From Odontocerum albicorne (lineage: Eukaryota > Arthropoda > Insecta > Trichoptera > Odontoceridae): 64,000 nucleotides of DNA. Numbering within the stretch: the first letter of the stretch is position 1; each line of letters begins with the position of its first letter. The stretch is from positions 19,887,115-19,951,114 of the forward strand of contig OX463865.1 in NCBI GenBank assembly GCA_949825065.1. The letters are read 5' to 3'. The notes beneath the pieces are model-generated. The model had not been told where the DNA came from, made no database searches, and saw only the letters and a list, made by a program, of their open reading frames with translations. Shown one piece after another: positions 10,545 through 21,590 of this stretch. A program made the translations under genes and the position numbers.

Positions 10545-10977
10545 GGCCGAGGCCACACCAAAGTACTTCGCTAGGTGATACGTGACTAATAGACTAGGTG
10601 ATTTCATGCTTGGCCACGCCAAAGTGCTTCACACAAATTCATTTGACATTTGGAAGCGGTTGAGTCAACAAACGATGGCGGAAGTTTTAATAACAGCTGT
10701 GTATAAAAGGGAGCCTTTGTGGAACCCATCGAGCAAATTATACAAAAATGTACCTGTAATAAAATCACTTTGGAATGAAGTTGCACAGGAAGTAAATAAA
10801 GATAAGGTAAGTTGTATTGAAATTGGTTAGTTATTGGAGAGTGGCATCGTTTGTTGACTCAACCGCTCCCAAATGTCAAATGAATTTGTGCGAACCACTT
10901 TGGTGTGGCCATACATGAAATCACTTAGTCTATTAGTCACGTATCACCTAGCGAAGCACTTTGGTGTGGCCTCGGCC
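10545..10977 (+). mobile_element. Harbinger-like MITE with TTA target duplication (copy 1)
   Basis: Begins GGCCGAGGCCACACCAAAGT and ends with its inverse, flanked on both sides by TTA (10542-10544, 10978-10980), the 3-bp target typical of PIF/Harbinger. The inverted arms are about 130 bp and nearly perfect. The single-copy centre holds the MADF exon at 10675-10806. A related copy with the same TTA signature is at 57169-57671. Confidence 0.82.
10675..10806 (+). CDS. MADF-domain exon carried in a Harbinger-like MITE (copy 1)
   Basis: ATG at 10675 opens 44 codons ending exactly at an AAG|GTAAGT donor at 10807. The peptide contains EVLITAVYKREPLWNPSSKL and KSLWNEVAQEVNKDK, the hydrophobic and paired-tryptophan pattern of MADF/Myb-SANT-like DNA-binding domains. 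PIF/Harbinger transposons are known to encode such a Myb-like partner protein beside the transposase, so this is best read as the 5' exon of that second gene, kept in a deletion derivative. The second half of the domain and any later exon are missing. It sits between long inverted arms of the element at 10545-10977. Whether it is expressed or spliced onto host exons is unknown. Confidence 0.6.
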
Positions 10978-11082
10978 TTAGTTGACTGTCCTTCTGGAGT
11001 TCTTTCTCATTTCTGTCTCACTAAAAACCTGCCTAATGAAGTTTGTTTTTGACTGCGTTGTAAAAAAATTCTGAAGTGAGAC

Positions 11083-11215
11083 ATGGCATTGTCATTGAAA
11101 ATGTATATTCTAGAACCAAATTGTCATTGAAAATGTATATTCTAGAACCAAATTGTCATTGAAAATGTATATTCTAGAACCAAATTGTCATTGAAAATGT
11201 ATATTCTAGAACCAA
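11083..11215. repeat. 32-bp tandem repeat, four copies
   Basis: Four near-identical units containing TTGTCATTGAAAATGTATAT and TCTAGAACC. Lies within the pogo-like element, about 150 bp before exon 4. Confidence 0.95.
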
Positions 11216-11364
11216 ATTATTTGAGACGTGAGACAACCGAAGATCTACTGTATTGTTTTTTTTTTTTTTTCTGTATTTATTTCTATTAATATATTTTAGA
11301 TTAAGTGATAATGAAATGTGCATTAATAAAGTCATTTCAAGAGTGTTTATTTTTATCTTGACAG

Positions 11365-12899
11365 GTTGGCTTACCGAGAGGAGTTACAAAATGATATATC
11401 ATCTCTCACACAGAAGACAGATGCGCAGAAATCCAGGATTCTCAACCTGCGCTTCGAAACCAGCAACAATCTCAGCATCGCCAAGGAAGAAACCAAATCT
11501 TTACAGAGAGAGTGCGTTAAGATGCTCAATAAAAAAGAAGAACTCACTAACAAACTGCAGACTATAGAAGAAGAAATCAAAAGCACTGTCTTAGAAATAG
11601 GCACAGAATACAAAGTAGACCGAAGGAATTCCAGTATGGAAGAAAAAAGATCTCGAATTAAATCGGGTGATTTTTCACCTCCGAGTTCTGATAACGAAGA
11701 CTTTAACAATGCAGAATGCTTAGAAACTAGGAGACGGAATCTCAACGAAAGATTAGTGTCTATGGATCAGATGTCACAAAGTATGATAGTTGATCTTGGA
11801 GATAAAAGATCCATAGATGATTTAATCGATAAAGATAGAAGTTTGCGAAGCACCGAAGCCAGTCCTAATAAAGTCATAGATTGTAATAGCAACGAATCTA
11901 GTCCATCGAGAGCCGAAAGGTCTGTCAGTTCCGATAGGAGCAAAACTGACTTAGACTTAAGTCCCGATTGCACGAAAGAAAAGAAACAAGGATTCTGGGA
12001 GAGAAACTTCGATTCTCTCAGCAGGTTGAAAGGAAAAGATAAAAAGAACAAACAGAAATCTCAAGATATAATGTCACAAAGCTTAAACGAGAATATGTTT
12101 TTTAATAATGAAAATATCGAATCGGAATACGGGTCGTTTGAGAAATGCAATAGTTTACGTAATTCCAAGAAAAACAAAAGTAAAAATACGGATTCTTCAA
12201 ACACTGATAAAACTTCGAAGCTTTCGTTCTCGTCTTTAGGTAAAATGATGCGTAAAGATTCGCTTAAGAAACAGAAAGAGGATAAAAGTAATAGAAATTC
12301 AGTAGAAATAGCTAATAAAGAAAATATTGATACGGGTGCTATGAGCGAAACCGTAGAAGACAAACTAGATTCAGAACAGAAGAGCGTGAAGCATAGATAT
12401 GTTAAAAATGCTAAGTGCGGTAACACCGACAATAAATACTTAAGCAAATGTACCAAAACTACTCAACAACCGATTTCGATCTCACCCGAAACTAACAATA
12501 CAAATTATAACGAGAACTCTTACAGACTATCGAACAATTCTTACGGAGACAACCGAGAAAGCTATACGGACAGCTTAGAAGAAGAAGTGAGAATCATTGA
12601 TCCACAATCTGGTAACACTATACAACTTTGCGAAGTCACGAAAAATGTTAAAACTTCTCCGAAGCCAATGTTCAGAAAGAGTGCTGGGGACGAGATCAGA
12701 AGATATTCGGGTGAATTCTTAGCTTCTTTAGGTGAAAACACGAAGGTTCCGTCTCAAGACGACATCGACAGAATCTCGAAAGTGACACTGGATGCTCCAC
12801 TGCTGTCGAAGAATGGCGATATGAATTCTCTCGGAAGACGGACTCTCGATAGTCTAAGAGAGGTGGAAAGAAATCGAGTGGCAATGTTAGAACAGAAAG
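11365..12899 (+). CDS. Phldb: PHLDB/LL5-like protein, large exon 4
   Basis: Exon of 1,535 nt. The acceptor is ATCTTGACAG at 11364 and the first base completes the split Trp codon of exon 3 (..EEADW|LAYREEL). The donor is CAGAAAG|GTTTGT at 12900, phase 1; reading on stops at 12910. Residues 1-75 continue the coiled coil (REELQNDISSLTQKTDAQKS, then RECVKMLNKKEELTNKLQTI). The next 330 residues are Ser/Lys/Asp/Asn-rich and look disordered, with a basic cluster around GFWERNFDSLSRLKGKDKKN. The end regains conserved character: EIRRYSGEFLASLGENTKVP, then SLGRRTLDSLREVERNRVAM. The long Ser-rich stretch suggests a phosphorylated linker, which is an inference from composition. Several long reverse-strand frames here are shadows of this exon. 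Confidence 0.88.
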
Positions 12900-12929
12900 G
12901 TTTGTATTAAAATATATATTTAGCTTTAG

Positions 12930-13120
12930 AAAGCACTTGAAGACAACCCTTTTTAGGAGGTCTTATCAAAATTTATAATTATATATGTACACTACACCTA
13001 AACTCAAATGTGTCACTATCATATGTCGGAAGATCAACAAAGGTTTCTTGGTAGTTCATCTTCCGTTGATAAGTTTTCTGCGGTTTTCTTACCAAATAAG
13101 TTTTTTCTAACCGTACGCAG
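12930..13120 (-). mobile_element. LINE 3' fragment (family L-A) and its 3' UTR
   Basis: 12936-12965 reads GAAGACAACCCTTTTTAGGA, the same as the extreme C-terminal coding block of family L-A at 3340 and 41360, here in the other orientation. It is followed by the UTR-like block shared with 3185-3320. It starts only 30 bp after the exon 4 donor. Confidence 0.55.
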
Positions 13121-13197
13121 ATATTAAATTGCAAAATCCTTAATCTAATAGCTGCAGTCACTATCTTCATATCGTTAAACTCAACTTATTATTTATA

Positions 13198-13660
13198 CAG
13201 TAGAGCGCTGATTATCCGTGATGATTGGGGGACACTCGAGCCCAGATAATTGAAAAACATGGTTACTCCAAATCAAGTTTTTATTGACTTAAACATTTTA
13301 AAAATTGAAATTCTAGATAAATTTTGCTACGCAAAATGAGTACACGAACAAGCTGTCTCAATTTTTGACAGATACAATCACTAAACACCGGTATCGGACC
13401 GTGGCAAATACACTGGGAATTCCCGGATTCACATATATTCGTGTCGGTGAGGACACGGGGAAACACCGTCAACTTAATAGCGTTAGTCAATTGCTATAAT
13501 GTAAACCATAGATTATATAACAGTTTAGGTCCTTGCTTTATAATTTTCAGAACCGGGACATTTGTTAAAAATTTAGAAAACAAATATTTTTCGGGATTAC
13601 CGACACCACGGTCAATCCAACTCACGGATAATTGAGCATCGAATAATTGGCACTCTACTG
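13198..13660. mobile_element. pogo-like MITE
   Basis: Inverted ends CAGTAGAGCGCTGATTATCC and, at the right, the inverse of CAGTAGAGTGCCAATTATTC. The flanks are TTTATA on both sides. About 460 bp, with no transposase. This type of end (CAGTAGA.....TAAT) is typical of pogo/Tigger derivatives. Confidence 0.7.
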
Positions 13661-13992
13661 TTTATATTTTCTAATATTTTTATCTGTCAATAATAGTGGG
13701 TTCGAATCCAAAGTTAGCGCGCCCTTAAGGAGTGTCTGATCTCTAAACGGTGCTATATAAATTGTCGTATTATTAGAAACAACACAGAAAAAAACTAATG
13801 CAGTTCCCCATGACAATTCCGAATGACAAATTATTTCCAAAAGAAGCAGTGCGTAATGCATAGCTCCATTTCATCGCCAATTCATGGGGAACATTTACAC
13901 GTGAAATGTGAACGTTGAAAACCACTGAGAGGAGTTAATAAATACTATAGATATGTGTGAATTGACAAGAATACATGGAGTAACACTGTAAA
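13661..13992. other. Unassigned intron sequence
   Basis: Nothing recognised; no repeat partner found by eye. Confidence 0.35.
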
Positions 13993-13993
13993 G

Positions 13994-14539
13994 GGTCTTT
14001 CAAATTAAGCAGTTTTTTTAATTCCATTTTTTTAATTCTTGAATAAAACACAATTCGCTTTTATTTCAAAAAACTTTTTATTGGTCATTGAAGTATAATG
14101 TATGACATTTAAAAACAAAAAACAATATCCGCCAAATGTCCACCTCTTGCAGCTCCACAGATGTCCACTCTATTGTCAAAATTTTCGATGATATTTTGGC
14201 ATAATTGCGGTTCTAACTCACCAATAACGCGAATAATTTCGTCCTTCAGCTCAGGAATTGATCGGGGGTCATTCTTATACACCTGGCTTTTCACGTAACC
14301 CCAGAGAAAATAGTCCAACGGTGTCAGATCACATGATCTTGGCGGGCAATTAACATCACCGTTTCCAGAGATTACAATACATAAAATAATTCAACAATTT
14401 GAACGCGTTGTATTGTATACGACTCCATTTTTATAAATGTCATACATTACACTTCGCAAATGTCACAAGACCCAGGCAAGTTAGCGACGCCATCTGTGTT
14501 TTATCCAAGAATTAAATAAACCGCTCAATTTGAAAGACC
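13994..14539 (-). mobile_element. Tc1/mariner relic, C-terminal end only
   Basis: Inverted ends GGTCTTTCAAATTAAGC and its near-inverse at 14525-14539. The minus strand encodes PPRSCDLTPLDYFLWGYVKS and then VYKNDPRSIPELKDEIIRVI, the region of the third catalytic Asp in Tc1/mariner-type transposases. The rest of the coding region is deleted, leaving a 546-bp non-autonomous element. Confidence 0.75.
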
Positions 14540-14544
14540 AATAC

Positions 14545-14830
14545 GGAATGAATGAAAAGCATTCTTAGTTGGTGTTGGCACGTGGAACAAATGAATGAAG
14601 AAAGACTGATAAAACAAATATACTCTGCAGATATGAGTTGAAGGCGTTGTAGAGGATGACCAAGGAAAGTATTTTTGAATCAAGTTCACAATATTTTGAA
14701 AGAAAGAAATCCAAAAAGTCAGAGAAATTGAAGAATTTGTATGAGAAGGTATATAAATGTCAAAGAAGCAAAAGATGTGTATAATGATTGGAACCTTTGG
14801 CACTTTCTACTCTGCCTATCCCAACAGGAA
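14545..14830 (+). mobile_element. LINE C-terminal fragment, family L-D
   Basis: Plus-strand translation gives CWHVEQMNEERLIKQIYSAD, then PRKVFLNQVHNILKERNP, then YINVKEAKDVYNDWNLWHFL, with stops between. This is the C-terminal end common in RTE-type LINEs (W..HV..M...R). Related fragments are at 21590-22060, 31190-31350 and 48935-49222. Confidence 0.7.
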
Positions 14831-14844
14831 AACGGCATGGTAGT

Positions 14845-15345
14845 ACGAGGGTTGCTACATAACTTTTGAGACAGACAAGTAAAAACAAATATCATCGAAA
14901 ATGGCTTTATTGTTTTTCAAAATACTCTCCATGAAGATCAATACACTTTTGCATACGTTTGAACCAATTTTCGAAGCACTTTTTCCACTCCGAATGAGGT
15001 ATCTTCAAAACATGCGTTTTAAACGCATCAACCGCTTCTTCAGGCGTCGAAAAACTTTGACCTCGCAATTTATTTTTGATGTTCGGAAATAAAAAGAAGT
15101 CATTGGGTGTCAAATCAGGGACGTACGGCGGATAACCCATCAATTCGATGTTTTGAGTGCTCAAAAAGCCACTTGTTTGAGCCGATGTGTGAGAGCTCGC
15201 ATTGTCGTGGTGGAGAATGACCCGTCTTCGGCGGTTGGTTTTCCTCATTTCTCCGAACACTTCTGGCAATCAAATGGTGGTGTACCATTCAGAATTGTCC
15301 GTACGACGTTCCACTAAAGGCACTGTTGCGACATGACCATTTATA
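14845..15345 (-). mobile_element. mariner 3' half
   Basis: Preceded by TA at 14843-14844 with the end CGAGGGTTGCTACATAAC. The minus strand reads LPEVFGEMRKTNRRRRVILH, then HDNASSHTSAQTSGFLS with the second catalytic Asp, then YVPDLTPNDFFLFPNIKNKL with the third, and ends RMQKCIDLHGEYFEKQ. The N-terminal half is missing; the sequence becomes unrecognisable near 15345, 80 bp before exon 5. The PDLTPNDFFLFP form places it in a different mariner family from the other copies in this window. Confidence 0.85.
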
Positions 15346-15425
15346 TTTTCTTTCTCTATTTTTACCAATGTAAGCTTCTTGTTCCAGTGTTTTTCTTCTT
15401 ACGAGTCTTTTTGAATATGGTACAG

Positions 15426-15615
15426 GTTGCCAAGTGATGGACCTGGAACGAGAGAAGATATCAGAGCTGAAGAAACGGGTGCAGAACGAAGCGCGCCAGC
15501 AGTGGGAGGAGAACCAGCTGTTGCTGAGGGGAAGCACACCCCTACCCAGTCCTGAGGTGTCGCCTGCCAAACTTTCTTTGGATGCTGCAGCCCCCGTCAC
15601 TATTGACAATCAGAG
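15426..15615 (+). CDS. Phldb: PHLDB/LL5-like protein, coiled-coil exon 5
   Basis: Exon of 190 nt. Acceptor GGTACAG at 15425; its first two bases complete the Gly codon split after exon 4 (EQK-G-CQVMD). Donor CAATCAGAG|GTTCGT at 15616, phase 2. It encodes VMDLEREKISELKKRVQNEA followed by RQQWEENQLLL, then a Ser/Pro segment (STPLPSPEVSPAKLS). A helix of the 'EREKI.ELK.RVQ.E...QWEE' type directly after a 'SLGRRT..SL.E.ERNR' segment is the order found in PHLDB proteins. GC content is high relative to the intron on either side, which is solid transposon debris. Confidence 0.87.
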
Positions 15616-15774
15616 GTTCGTACAGTATTAATATATTGTTATTTAAGTCTACTATCTCATTTTTCTGCTTCAGTCAACACGGGATCAGTTCTCGTACAAA
15701 ATAACGATTTAGTACCGTCAATTGTGGTCTTCAGTTAACTTTGCGCTAATTAACTAAAGGTCACAACATACGTA

Positions 15775-16989
15775 CCAGGTCTGTAAATATGAAACCGGAA
15801 TTTGCTCATAGATGGCTCTAGTTGTCAATGTAGTGACTGTCACACCGCGTCATTGGCGCCTTTTTTTTGTGTTTACATTTGTCAAAAACTTTTAACTCAC
15901 AACAATACAAGTTTAATACAATAAATGTGTTTTCATAGCGTTGAACATGTCTGTTTTTGTGCCTGAAAACTACGATTTGCGGACAGCATTGATTTTCTGT
16001 TACCATTTGAAGAAAACTGTTGCAGAATTGCATCGAATGCTTGTTGAAGCTTACGGTGAGCATGCTCTTGGTATATCACAGTGTTTTGAGCGGTTTAAAA
16101 AATTCAAAAGTGGTGATTTTGCAACAACAACTCGCGGATCAATTAAATGTGACACGAGAAGCCGTCTCCATACGTTTGAAAGTAAATGTGACACGAGAAG
16201 CCGTCTCCATACATGGGAAAGATCCAGAAGGTGGGAAAATGGGTTCCACATGAACTGAATGAAAGACAACAGGAAAACCGAAAAACCACTTGCGAAATGC
16301 TGCTCGCCAGGTACAAAAGAAAATCATTTCTCCATCGAATTGTGACTGGCGATGAAAAATGGATATATTTCGAGAATCCTAAGCATAAAAGATCATGAGT
16401 AACTCCAAGCAAACCAGCGAAATCGACTGCAAGGCCAAATCGCTATGGAGGGAAGACAATGCTCTGTGTTTGGTGGGATCAGAAGGGTGTTATCTATTAT
16501 GAGCTGCTAAAACCTGGCGAAACCGTTAATACTGAACGCTATCGACAACAAATGATGGATTTGAACCAAACATTGCGTAAAAAACGACCAGAATATCAAA
16601 AGAGGCAACACAAAGAGATTTTGCTTCATGATAATGCACCATCGCACACAGCAAAACCGGTCAAGGAAACGATTGAGGAGTTTAGTTGGCAAATACTTTC
16701 GCATGCGGCTTACTCACCAGACTTGGCTCCATCCGATTACTACTTATTTGCATCCATGGAACACACACTGGCTGAGCAGCGCTTCACTTCTTACGAAAAT
16801 GGCTCGATGATTGGTTTGTCTCTAAAGAGCAACATTTTTTTTGACGTGGCATCCACAAATTGCCAGAGAGATGGGAAAAATGTGTAGCTAGCAATGGGCA
16901 ATACTTGGAAGAAAGTATTTTGTACCATTTTTATGCAATAAATGTGTATTTTCTATAAAAAAATTCAGGTTTCATATTTACAGACCTGA
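15775..16989 (+). mobile_element. Near full-length mariner element
   Basis: Flanked by TA (15773-15774, 16990-16991). Termini CCAGGTCTGTAAATATGAAA and its inverse at 16963-16989 are well matched over about 27 bp. At 1,215 bp it is close to the usual mariner length of 1.3 kb. The transposase is broken (see next entry). Confidence 0.92.
15947..16887 (+). pseudogene. mariner transposase, frameshifted
   Basis: Starts MSVFVPENYDLRTALIFCYH with the N-terminal helix-turn-helix, reaches CFERFKKFKSGDFAT, then loses about 80 residues of the linker. A 49-bp segment (about AATGTGACACGAGAAGCCGT) is duplicated at 16147-16213. Reading continues in another frame from MGKIQKVGKWVPHELNERQQ through IVTGDEKWIYF (first Asp), an in-frame TGA at about 16396, MLCVWWDQKGVIYYELLKPG, LLHDNAPSHTA (second Asp) and YSPDLAPSDYYLF (third Asp). 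All three catalytic Asp are kept, so decay is recent or slow, but at least one frameshift, one stop and one deletion rule out function. Confidence 0.88.
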
Positions 16990-16991
16990 TA

Positions 16992-17408
16992 TCTAAAATT
17001 CGAAAACTATAGTCATACTCGTATGTGGTAAAAAGTGCGTACGATGTTTAGGTTAAAACAGAAGCAGGTTGATGAGTTCTGTTATCTGAGTATTATATTT
17101 ACGTGTGAAGGATGTGTTGAAAGGGATATCGAATGAAGGGCAGCTTGAAGTATGGGAGGGATTCAGGATAGTCTCAGGACAGGAGGTAGAGACACGTGTG
17201 GCGGGGATTAATGTTATTAGTGGAATAACAAAGTTATTTATTATTAAATATTCTTATATGGAGTGCCACAAGGCTAAAGCTGAAACCTTTGATATTTGAT
17301 TTTCTTTTCTCTTTCTTTTCTTCTTGAATAATGTGAACTCCTATATATGAAGGAGTGTAACCGGTACAGAGCCATACACTCGCTCACAGTAGGGTTGAAA
17401 CTAAGCTG
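16992..17408. other. Unassigned intron sequence
   Basis: Nothing recognised. Confidence 0.35.
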
Positions 17409-17409
17409 T

Positions 17410-18068
17410 AAAGCAAAAGTTCCCAAAGTGGTCTATATGGACCCCCAAGGGTCGATTTCCACTTGCAGGGGGTCTATGTCAGCGAGAAAAGGAATTGGGG
17501 GTGCACGAGATATAAATGGGGGTCCACGTGAGCGGGTCCCATTTAGGCAGATCATCATCAATATTTAGGCGTTCCGTAAATGTCTTATTACACCTAACAC
17601 AGATTGCGTGTACTTATTACTGTATTAGACATAGAAAATACTTATATAAAGAAATTGAATGAAAATCATTGAACGTGGATATTTAAGACTATACCTTACT
17701 AATTAGAAGCCAAATATTGAACCATCGCTATCAGAGCATTCAGGTCCATCCCTCTCATTAACAGTATTATTTGTGTATTCATTTTATGTAACAATTTAAC
17801 TAGGTTTTGATTTGTTTCGTTCCAAAACCAAATATTTACTTGCATTTTGTGTCTTTTCAATAAAGGTATGAATAAAAATTGTACATTTTTTACAATTGTC
17901 CACTCTACAAAAAACCTTATCAAGGTGAACAGCACTGTGTCAGCTGTCAAAAACACATTTGAAGTTAATAAGTTTAGGAAAATTCAATATTAGGCAGGCA
18001 GGGGGTCTATGGATAACAAAAAATTCGGCAGGTGGTTTACGGGGCGTAAAAGTTAGGGAAACTATGCG
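17410..18068 (+). mobile_element. hAT-like MITE, copy A
   Basis: One end reads AGTTCCCAAAGTGGTCTATA; the other, inverted, reads GTTTCCCTAACTTTTACGCC. Terminal GTTCCCAAA is hAT-like. The interior (CGACCCTTGGGGGTCC type sequence, TGGACCCCC) matches the inverse of 29200-30668 throughout, except that copy B carries an insertion. No transposase. Confidence 0.7.
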
Positions 18069-18364
18069 TACATCAAGTGGTGTCTGGCGCGCATCCACTT
18101 ATACCGAAGTATTCTTTATTCTAATTGACACAAATAATCATTATATAGGATGGACTGCAATATTATTTACTTAAAAAACAAGACCGAATGAATCTGATAA
18201 CGCAAAACAGTTATTTTATTAACATAATAAATTTGCAAAAAATAACCAGTTTTCTTAATTAATTATTGTGTCATCAATCTCACATTAATTAATTATTGTG
18301 TCATCAATCTCATGAATAAAATCATTTATTCGGGGCTTCAAAGATTTTTAGAATCGTAATTTAT
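18069..18364. other. Unassigned, with a short direct repeat
   Basis: TTAATTAATTATTGTGTCAT occurs twice in direct tandem at 18257-18312. Otherwise nothing recognised. Confidence 0.4.
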
Positions 18365-18500
18365 TTTTATCAAACACTGTTTATTCCACTTTTTTTTTTT
18401 GTAACGGTATAACCCTACCGGTTTCAAGGTTTTCACCTCATCTTCAGTGGAGCACAAACAAGACTAAATTCTGTTCGAACTGGTACCGATATACACGCTT
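18365..18500 (-). repeat. Repeat R3 (retroelement 3' end), copy 1
   Basis: Contains TTTATCAAACACTGTTTATT, the small palindrome CGGTATAACCCTACCG and CACCTCATCTTCAG in that order. Other copies are at 22950, 26725, 32180, 34474 and 51455. The copy at 34474 has a 12-bp target duplication, which argues for retroposition rather than a DNA transposon. Confidence 0.8.
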
Positions 18501-18745
18501 CAACGGTTGGAGACTGAGGGGTAAGGGAGGCATGGGACGATTTCGGCCAAGAGCGGAGAGATTTTTGGGATATAACTGTTTACCAGATGTTCGGATCAAT
18601 TTTTAGAATCAGAAAGTTAATGATATCGACATTAGGATTTTTCCATTTAAAAATGTTGAAATATCAAAATTGAAAATATTTTTTTATTTAGCTGATTAAA
18701 AAACAACAGGTGTTAAGGATTTGTTTTAGTGAATTTACTGTGTAT
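18501..18745. other. Unassigned intron sequence
   Basis: Nothing recognised. Confidence 0.35.
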
Positions 18746-19198
18746 GTTTTTCTCTAAACTGACGTTTTAATTCCCAATTTTCATTATACTGACTTTTTAA
18801 TGTATTGTATGATTTGTATCTATCTTTAAACAGGCCAAGATCCACTATGAATTAATACTTATTACGAACATTTATTTTTAGGTATAAAAAAATCGAAAAT
18901 CCAATAATCGTATACCCCACCCCTAGCCAATGCAGACTAACGTAGTGACTTTTGACAAACGTCACAAAATATTATTTGATTTTAACAAACTGCCACATTT
19001 TTGCTAATTTGTAACAAGATGTATTAATTTGTCATTATTTTTAGTTTTATGTAATGTATTTACCTAAATAACTTGCTATTTAGTAGAATCGAGGCTTATA
19101 GTAAAGTTGACAAAATAATTAAAATTACTGAACGTCGTTACAAGGTTGTATTGGGGCAAATTTGTGAACTGTCACAGGGACCATGCTACAATTTATCA
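18746..19198 (-). mobile_element. MITE family M1, copy 2, one end missing
   Basis: Inverse of 7302-7840 from the CTCTAAACTGACGTTTTAAT block to the CACAGGGACCATGCTACA end. The opposite terminal repeat is lost. Confidence 0.78.
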
Positions 19199-19984
19199 AA
19201 TATGTGTAAAAACTTAATCAATGCATACCAAAACCTTCGAATTATAATTCCAATTCGGTCACAGAGTGAGTAGGGATGAATAGCATCACATTGTTTCTTT
19301 GTTGGGTTAAACAGAAGTTGTTGGGTTGTTGGCTTTGTTGGGTTAAACATAGCTTCTTTCTTTCCTATTTCGACACATATATTTCATCTCTTCCACATAC
19401 ATCTCATACAACTCCTAAAACTTCTCTGACTTGACGTTTCCTTATTTCAAAATATCATTGGTAGCAACGAAACGAAATTGTGGATCATATAAAATTTTCT
19501 TTGCCTATCAGCGTTTACCAGCGTTCTACCAAGACTTACCAGCATTCTACATCACGAGAGATTGCTGAAATACTGAAAATATCATAAACCACCGTTCCAC
19601 GAGCATTTGTTGAAGCTTGGTTACGTGAATCGCTACGAATTTTACCTACAAAATATGAAATTACTTCGGGACAAGCTAACATATTAAGTATGCTTAATAT
19701 TTGGAGACAGTGTTAATACCTTTAATAGTTTTCTTTATATATTTGAACTATAAATCCGGCGCTGCGGCACAACCCTCATTGATTTTTCTCTCTCTCTCTC
19801 TTGAACTTTCCGAGATTTCTGAAACGTGTGGAAGTATCGATACACGTTTTTTTTTGTATATACGAATACGACTATTGAAGTGGATAAATTATTTTTGTCT
19901 TTAATTGTTGTTATTTTTTTTGTACGTAAGGACCTTGAATACCCTGAACCTTGGCCTGTATCATATTTGTATGGAAGATAGTAT
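19199..19984. other. Unassigned intron sequence
   Basis: A TTGTTGGGTTAAACA segment is repeated at 19298 and 19337. A CAGCGTTTACCAGCG/ACCAGCATTC series lies near 19508-19545. No gene or known element seen. Confidence 0.35.
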
Positions 19985-20004
19985 ACATGTTTATTTATTT
20001 ATTT

Positions 20005-20942
20005 ATTTTTTCAAAACAGGCTTAGCCCAATTACTTTGAAAATACAAAACATCAAAAGAGAAGAAAAATTACAAAGAGGAAAAAAAAAAATAAGTTAAAA
20101 AATTATATAAAATAAAAAATAATGCATATGCATACAAACGAGTATATACACACAAACATATTACACACATTTATTCACAGTCATTTAGGTATGTTGATGA
20201 GTGCCTTCTAACGCGCCCAATCTAAGAAGAAAATTTACTTTTGCTTTTGGTAATGTGATATGAAATATGTCAATATCCGAAGCAGTCCCGTTCAGAAGAG
20301 TTAAGGCCCTTCCAACAGGCATAGCGGCTGGAAGACCCGTTCTTGCGTATGTTATTGAGAACAGTTCTTGCCGGCGCAGTCTAGTGTAATTGTTAGGAAC
20401 ATTTAACGCTAATCTTTGTAGTAATGCTGGACAGCTCACAACTCCTCGAACGAGTTTGACAACGTATACCAGGAGACGCAGATCTCTTCTTACGCTCAAG
20501 GAGTTATACCCGAGCATGCCCAGCAGGAACTGAGTAGGATAAAGCCATGGATAGACACCGAACTCTCTCATATAGAGATATCGTAGATATTTTTTTTGTA
20601 CTTTCTCCACCATGAGTGAGTTCTGCGCCCCCACCGGGCTCCAAATGCAAGCATTGCTTTCTAGTTTGCTACGGATCAATGAATTAAACAACGTTTTGAT
20701 CACCAATTGGTTTTCAAACGACTTAGAGATTCTCATTACAAATCCTAGAGTTTTATAAGCTGAGTTGCACATAACTTCTATGTGAGGACCAAACGCGAGA
20801 TTGCTGTGGAACAAGACACCCAGATCTTTAATATTATCTGTGCGGGGTATAGGTGTAGATTCTAGTGTATATCTATGGAATTTCAAGACGTGTGAGCGAT
20901 AATACGACATAATTTTGCACTTTGATGCATTGAAATATAATT
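20005..20942 (-). mobile_element. LINE family L-E, 5'-truncated copy
   Basis: Near-identical to 43226-44150: the same (TTTA)n tail, CAAAACAGGCTTAGCCCAAT, and the minus-strand coding region from MSYYRSHVLKFHRYTLEST to ALEGTHQHT (20185-20910, 241 codons, no stop). Similarity stops abruptly at about 20942, the classic 5' truncation of target-primed reverse transcription. It encodes only the C-terminal domain after the catalytic YADD-type box. Few differences from the longer copy suggest recent activity. Confidence 0.9.
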
Positions 20943-21590
20943 TATATGTACGTACTGCTTTCTGATATTTTTACGTATGATTCATGTTAACATTCGTAAT
21001 TTTGTTGATTTATTTAAAATTCTAAGTTGCTTTTATATTCATGCAACTTAAAATTCTAATTTGCGTTTGACTAGACCGTGTATTATAATAAATAAATTAG
21101 TTATTGATTTTTTTTAAAGAGTTTATAAAAATGAGGGAATAAGTGTCTAAATAATCAATGAGATTACCCTGCCATTAAAGGTGATATAACTAGGATTTCT
21201 AACACTCCATACTGCTCTGTTGCCTGATAAGATAACTGGCCGTGATAAGGCACCAGGCCTGCCTGCGTAGCCCATATCTACTGTGCCTGTTGTGTGTTTT
21301 CTTGTTTTGCCTTTGACAATTGGATTGTGCAGTTGTTTGTTTAATGCAGTGTGCCTCGTTCGTTTGTTGGAATATTGTTGCAAAAAGTATAATTATTATT
21401 GTGTCACTGTTCTATGAAGTGTTGATTGTAACAAAGTGTTGTGTTTATTGCAACGGTCTATGATTCGAACTGGGTTTAATTGGACAATGATTCGTAACAA
21501 CAGGTTTAATTCGAGGCGGATTAACTTCTGGACTGATTTTACTCTTCGATCGTTTTAGTGACTTCCTTTATATATCCAATCCATCATGCG
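20943..21590. other. Unassigned intron sequence
   Basis: No repeat partner or coding evidence. A minus-strand frame at 21147-21383 has no supporting motif. Confidence 0.35.

Larger units (their letters stand above)
10309..11252. mobile_element. pogo/Tigger-like non-autonomous element with nested insertion
   Basis: The left end CAGTGGAACCTCAATTTTCG is the characteristic pogo/Tigger terminus, and a related fragment is at 33095-33416. The right end reads GACAACCGAAGATCTACTGT. Between them lie the Harbinger-like MITE (10545-10977) and a 32-bp tandem repeat (11083-11215). A second terminus of this type, inverted, ends near 10246 (GAACCGAGGTTCCACT). No transposase is left. Confidence 0.6.

Noticed and set aside
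11371..12456. Minus-strand ORFs of 94-131 codons rich in Leu/Ser
   Set aside because: Exact shadows of exon 4 of the host gene; composition is that of a reverse-translated acidic/Lys-rich coil.
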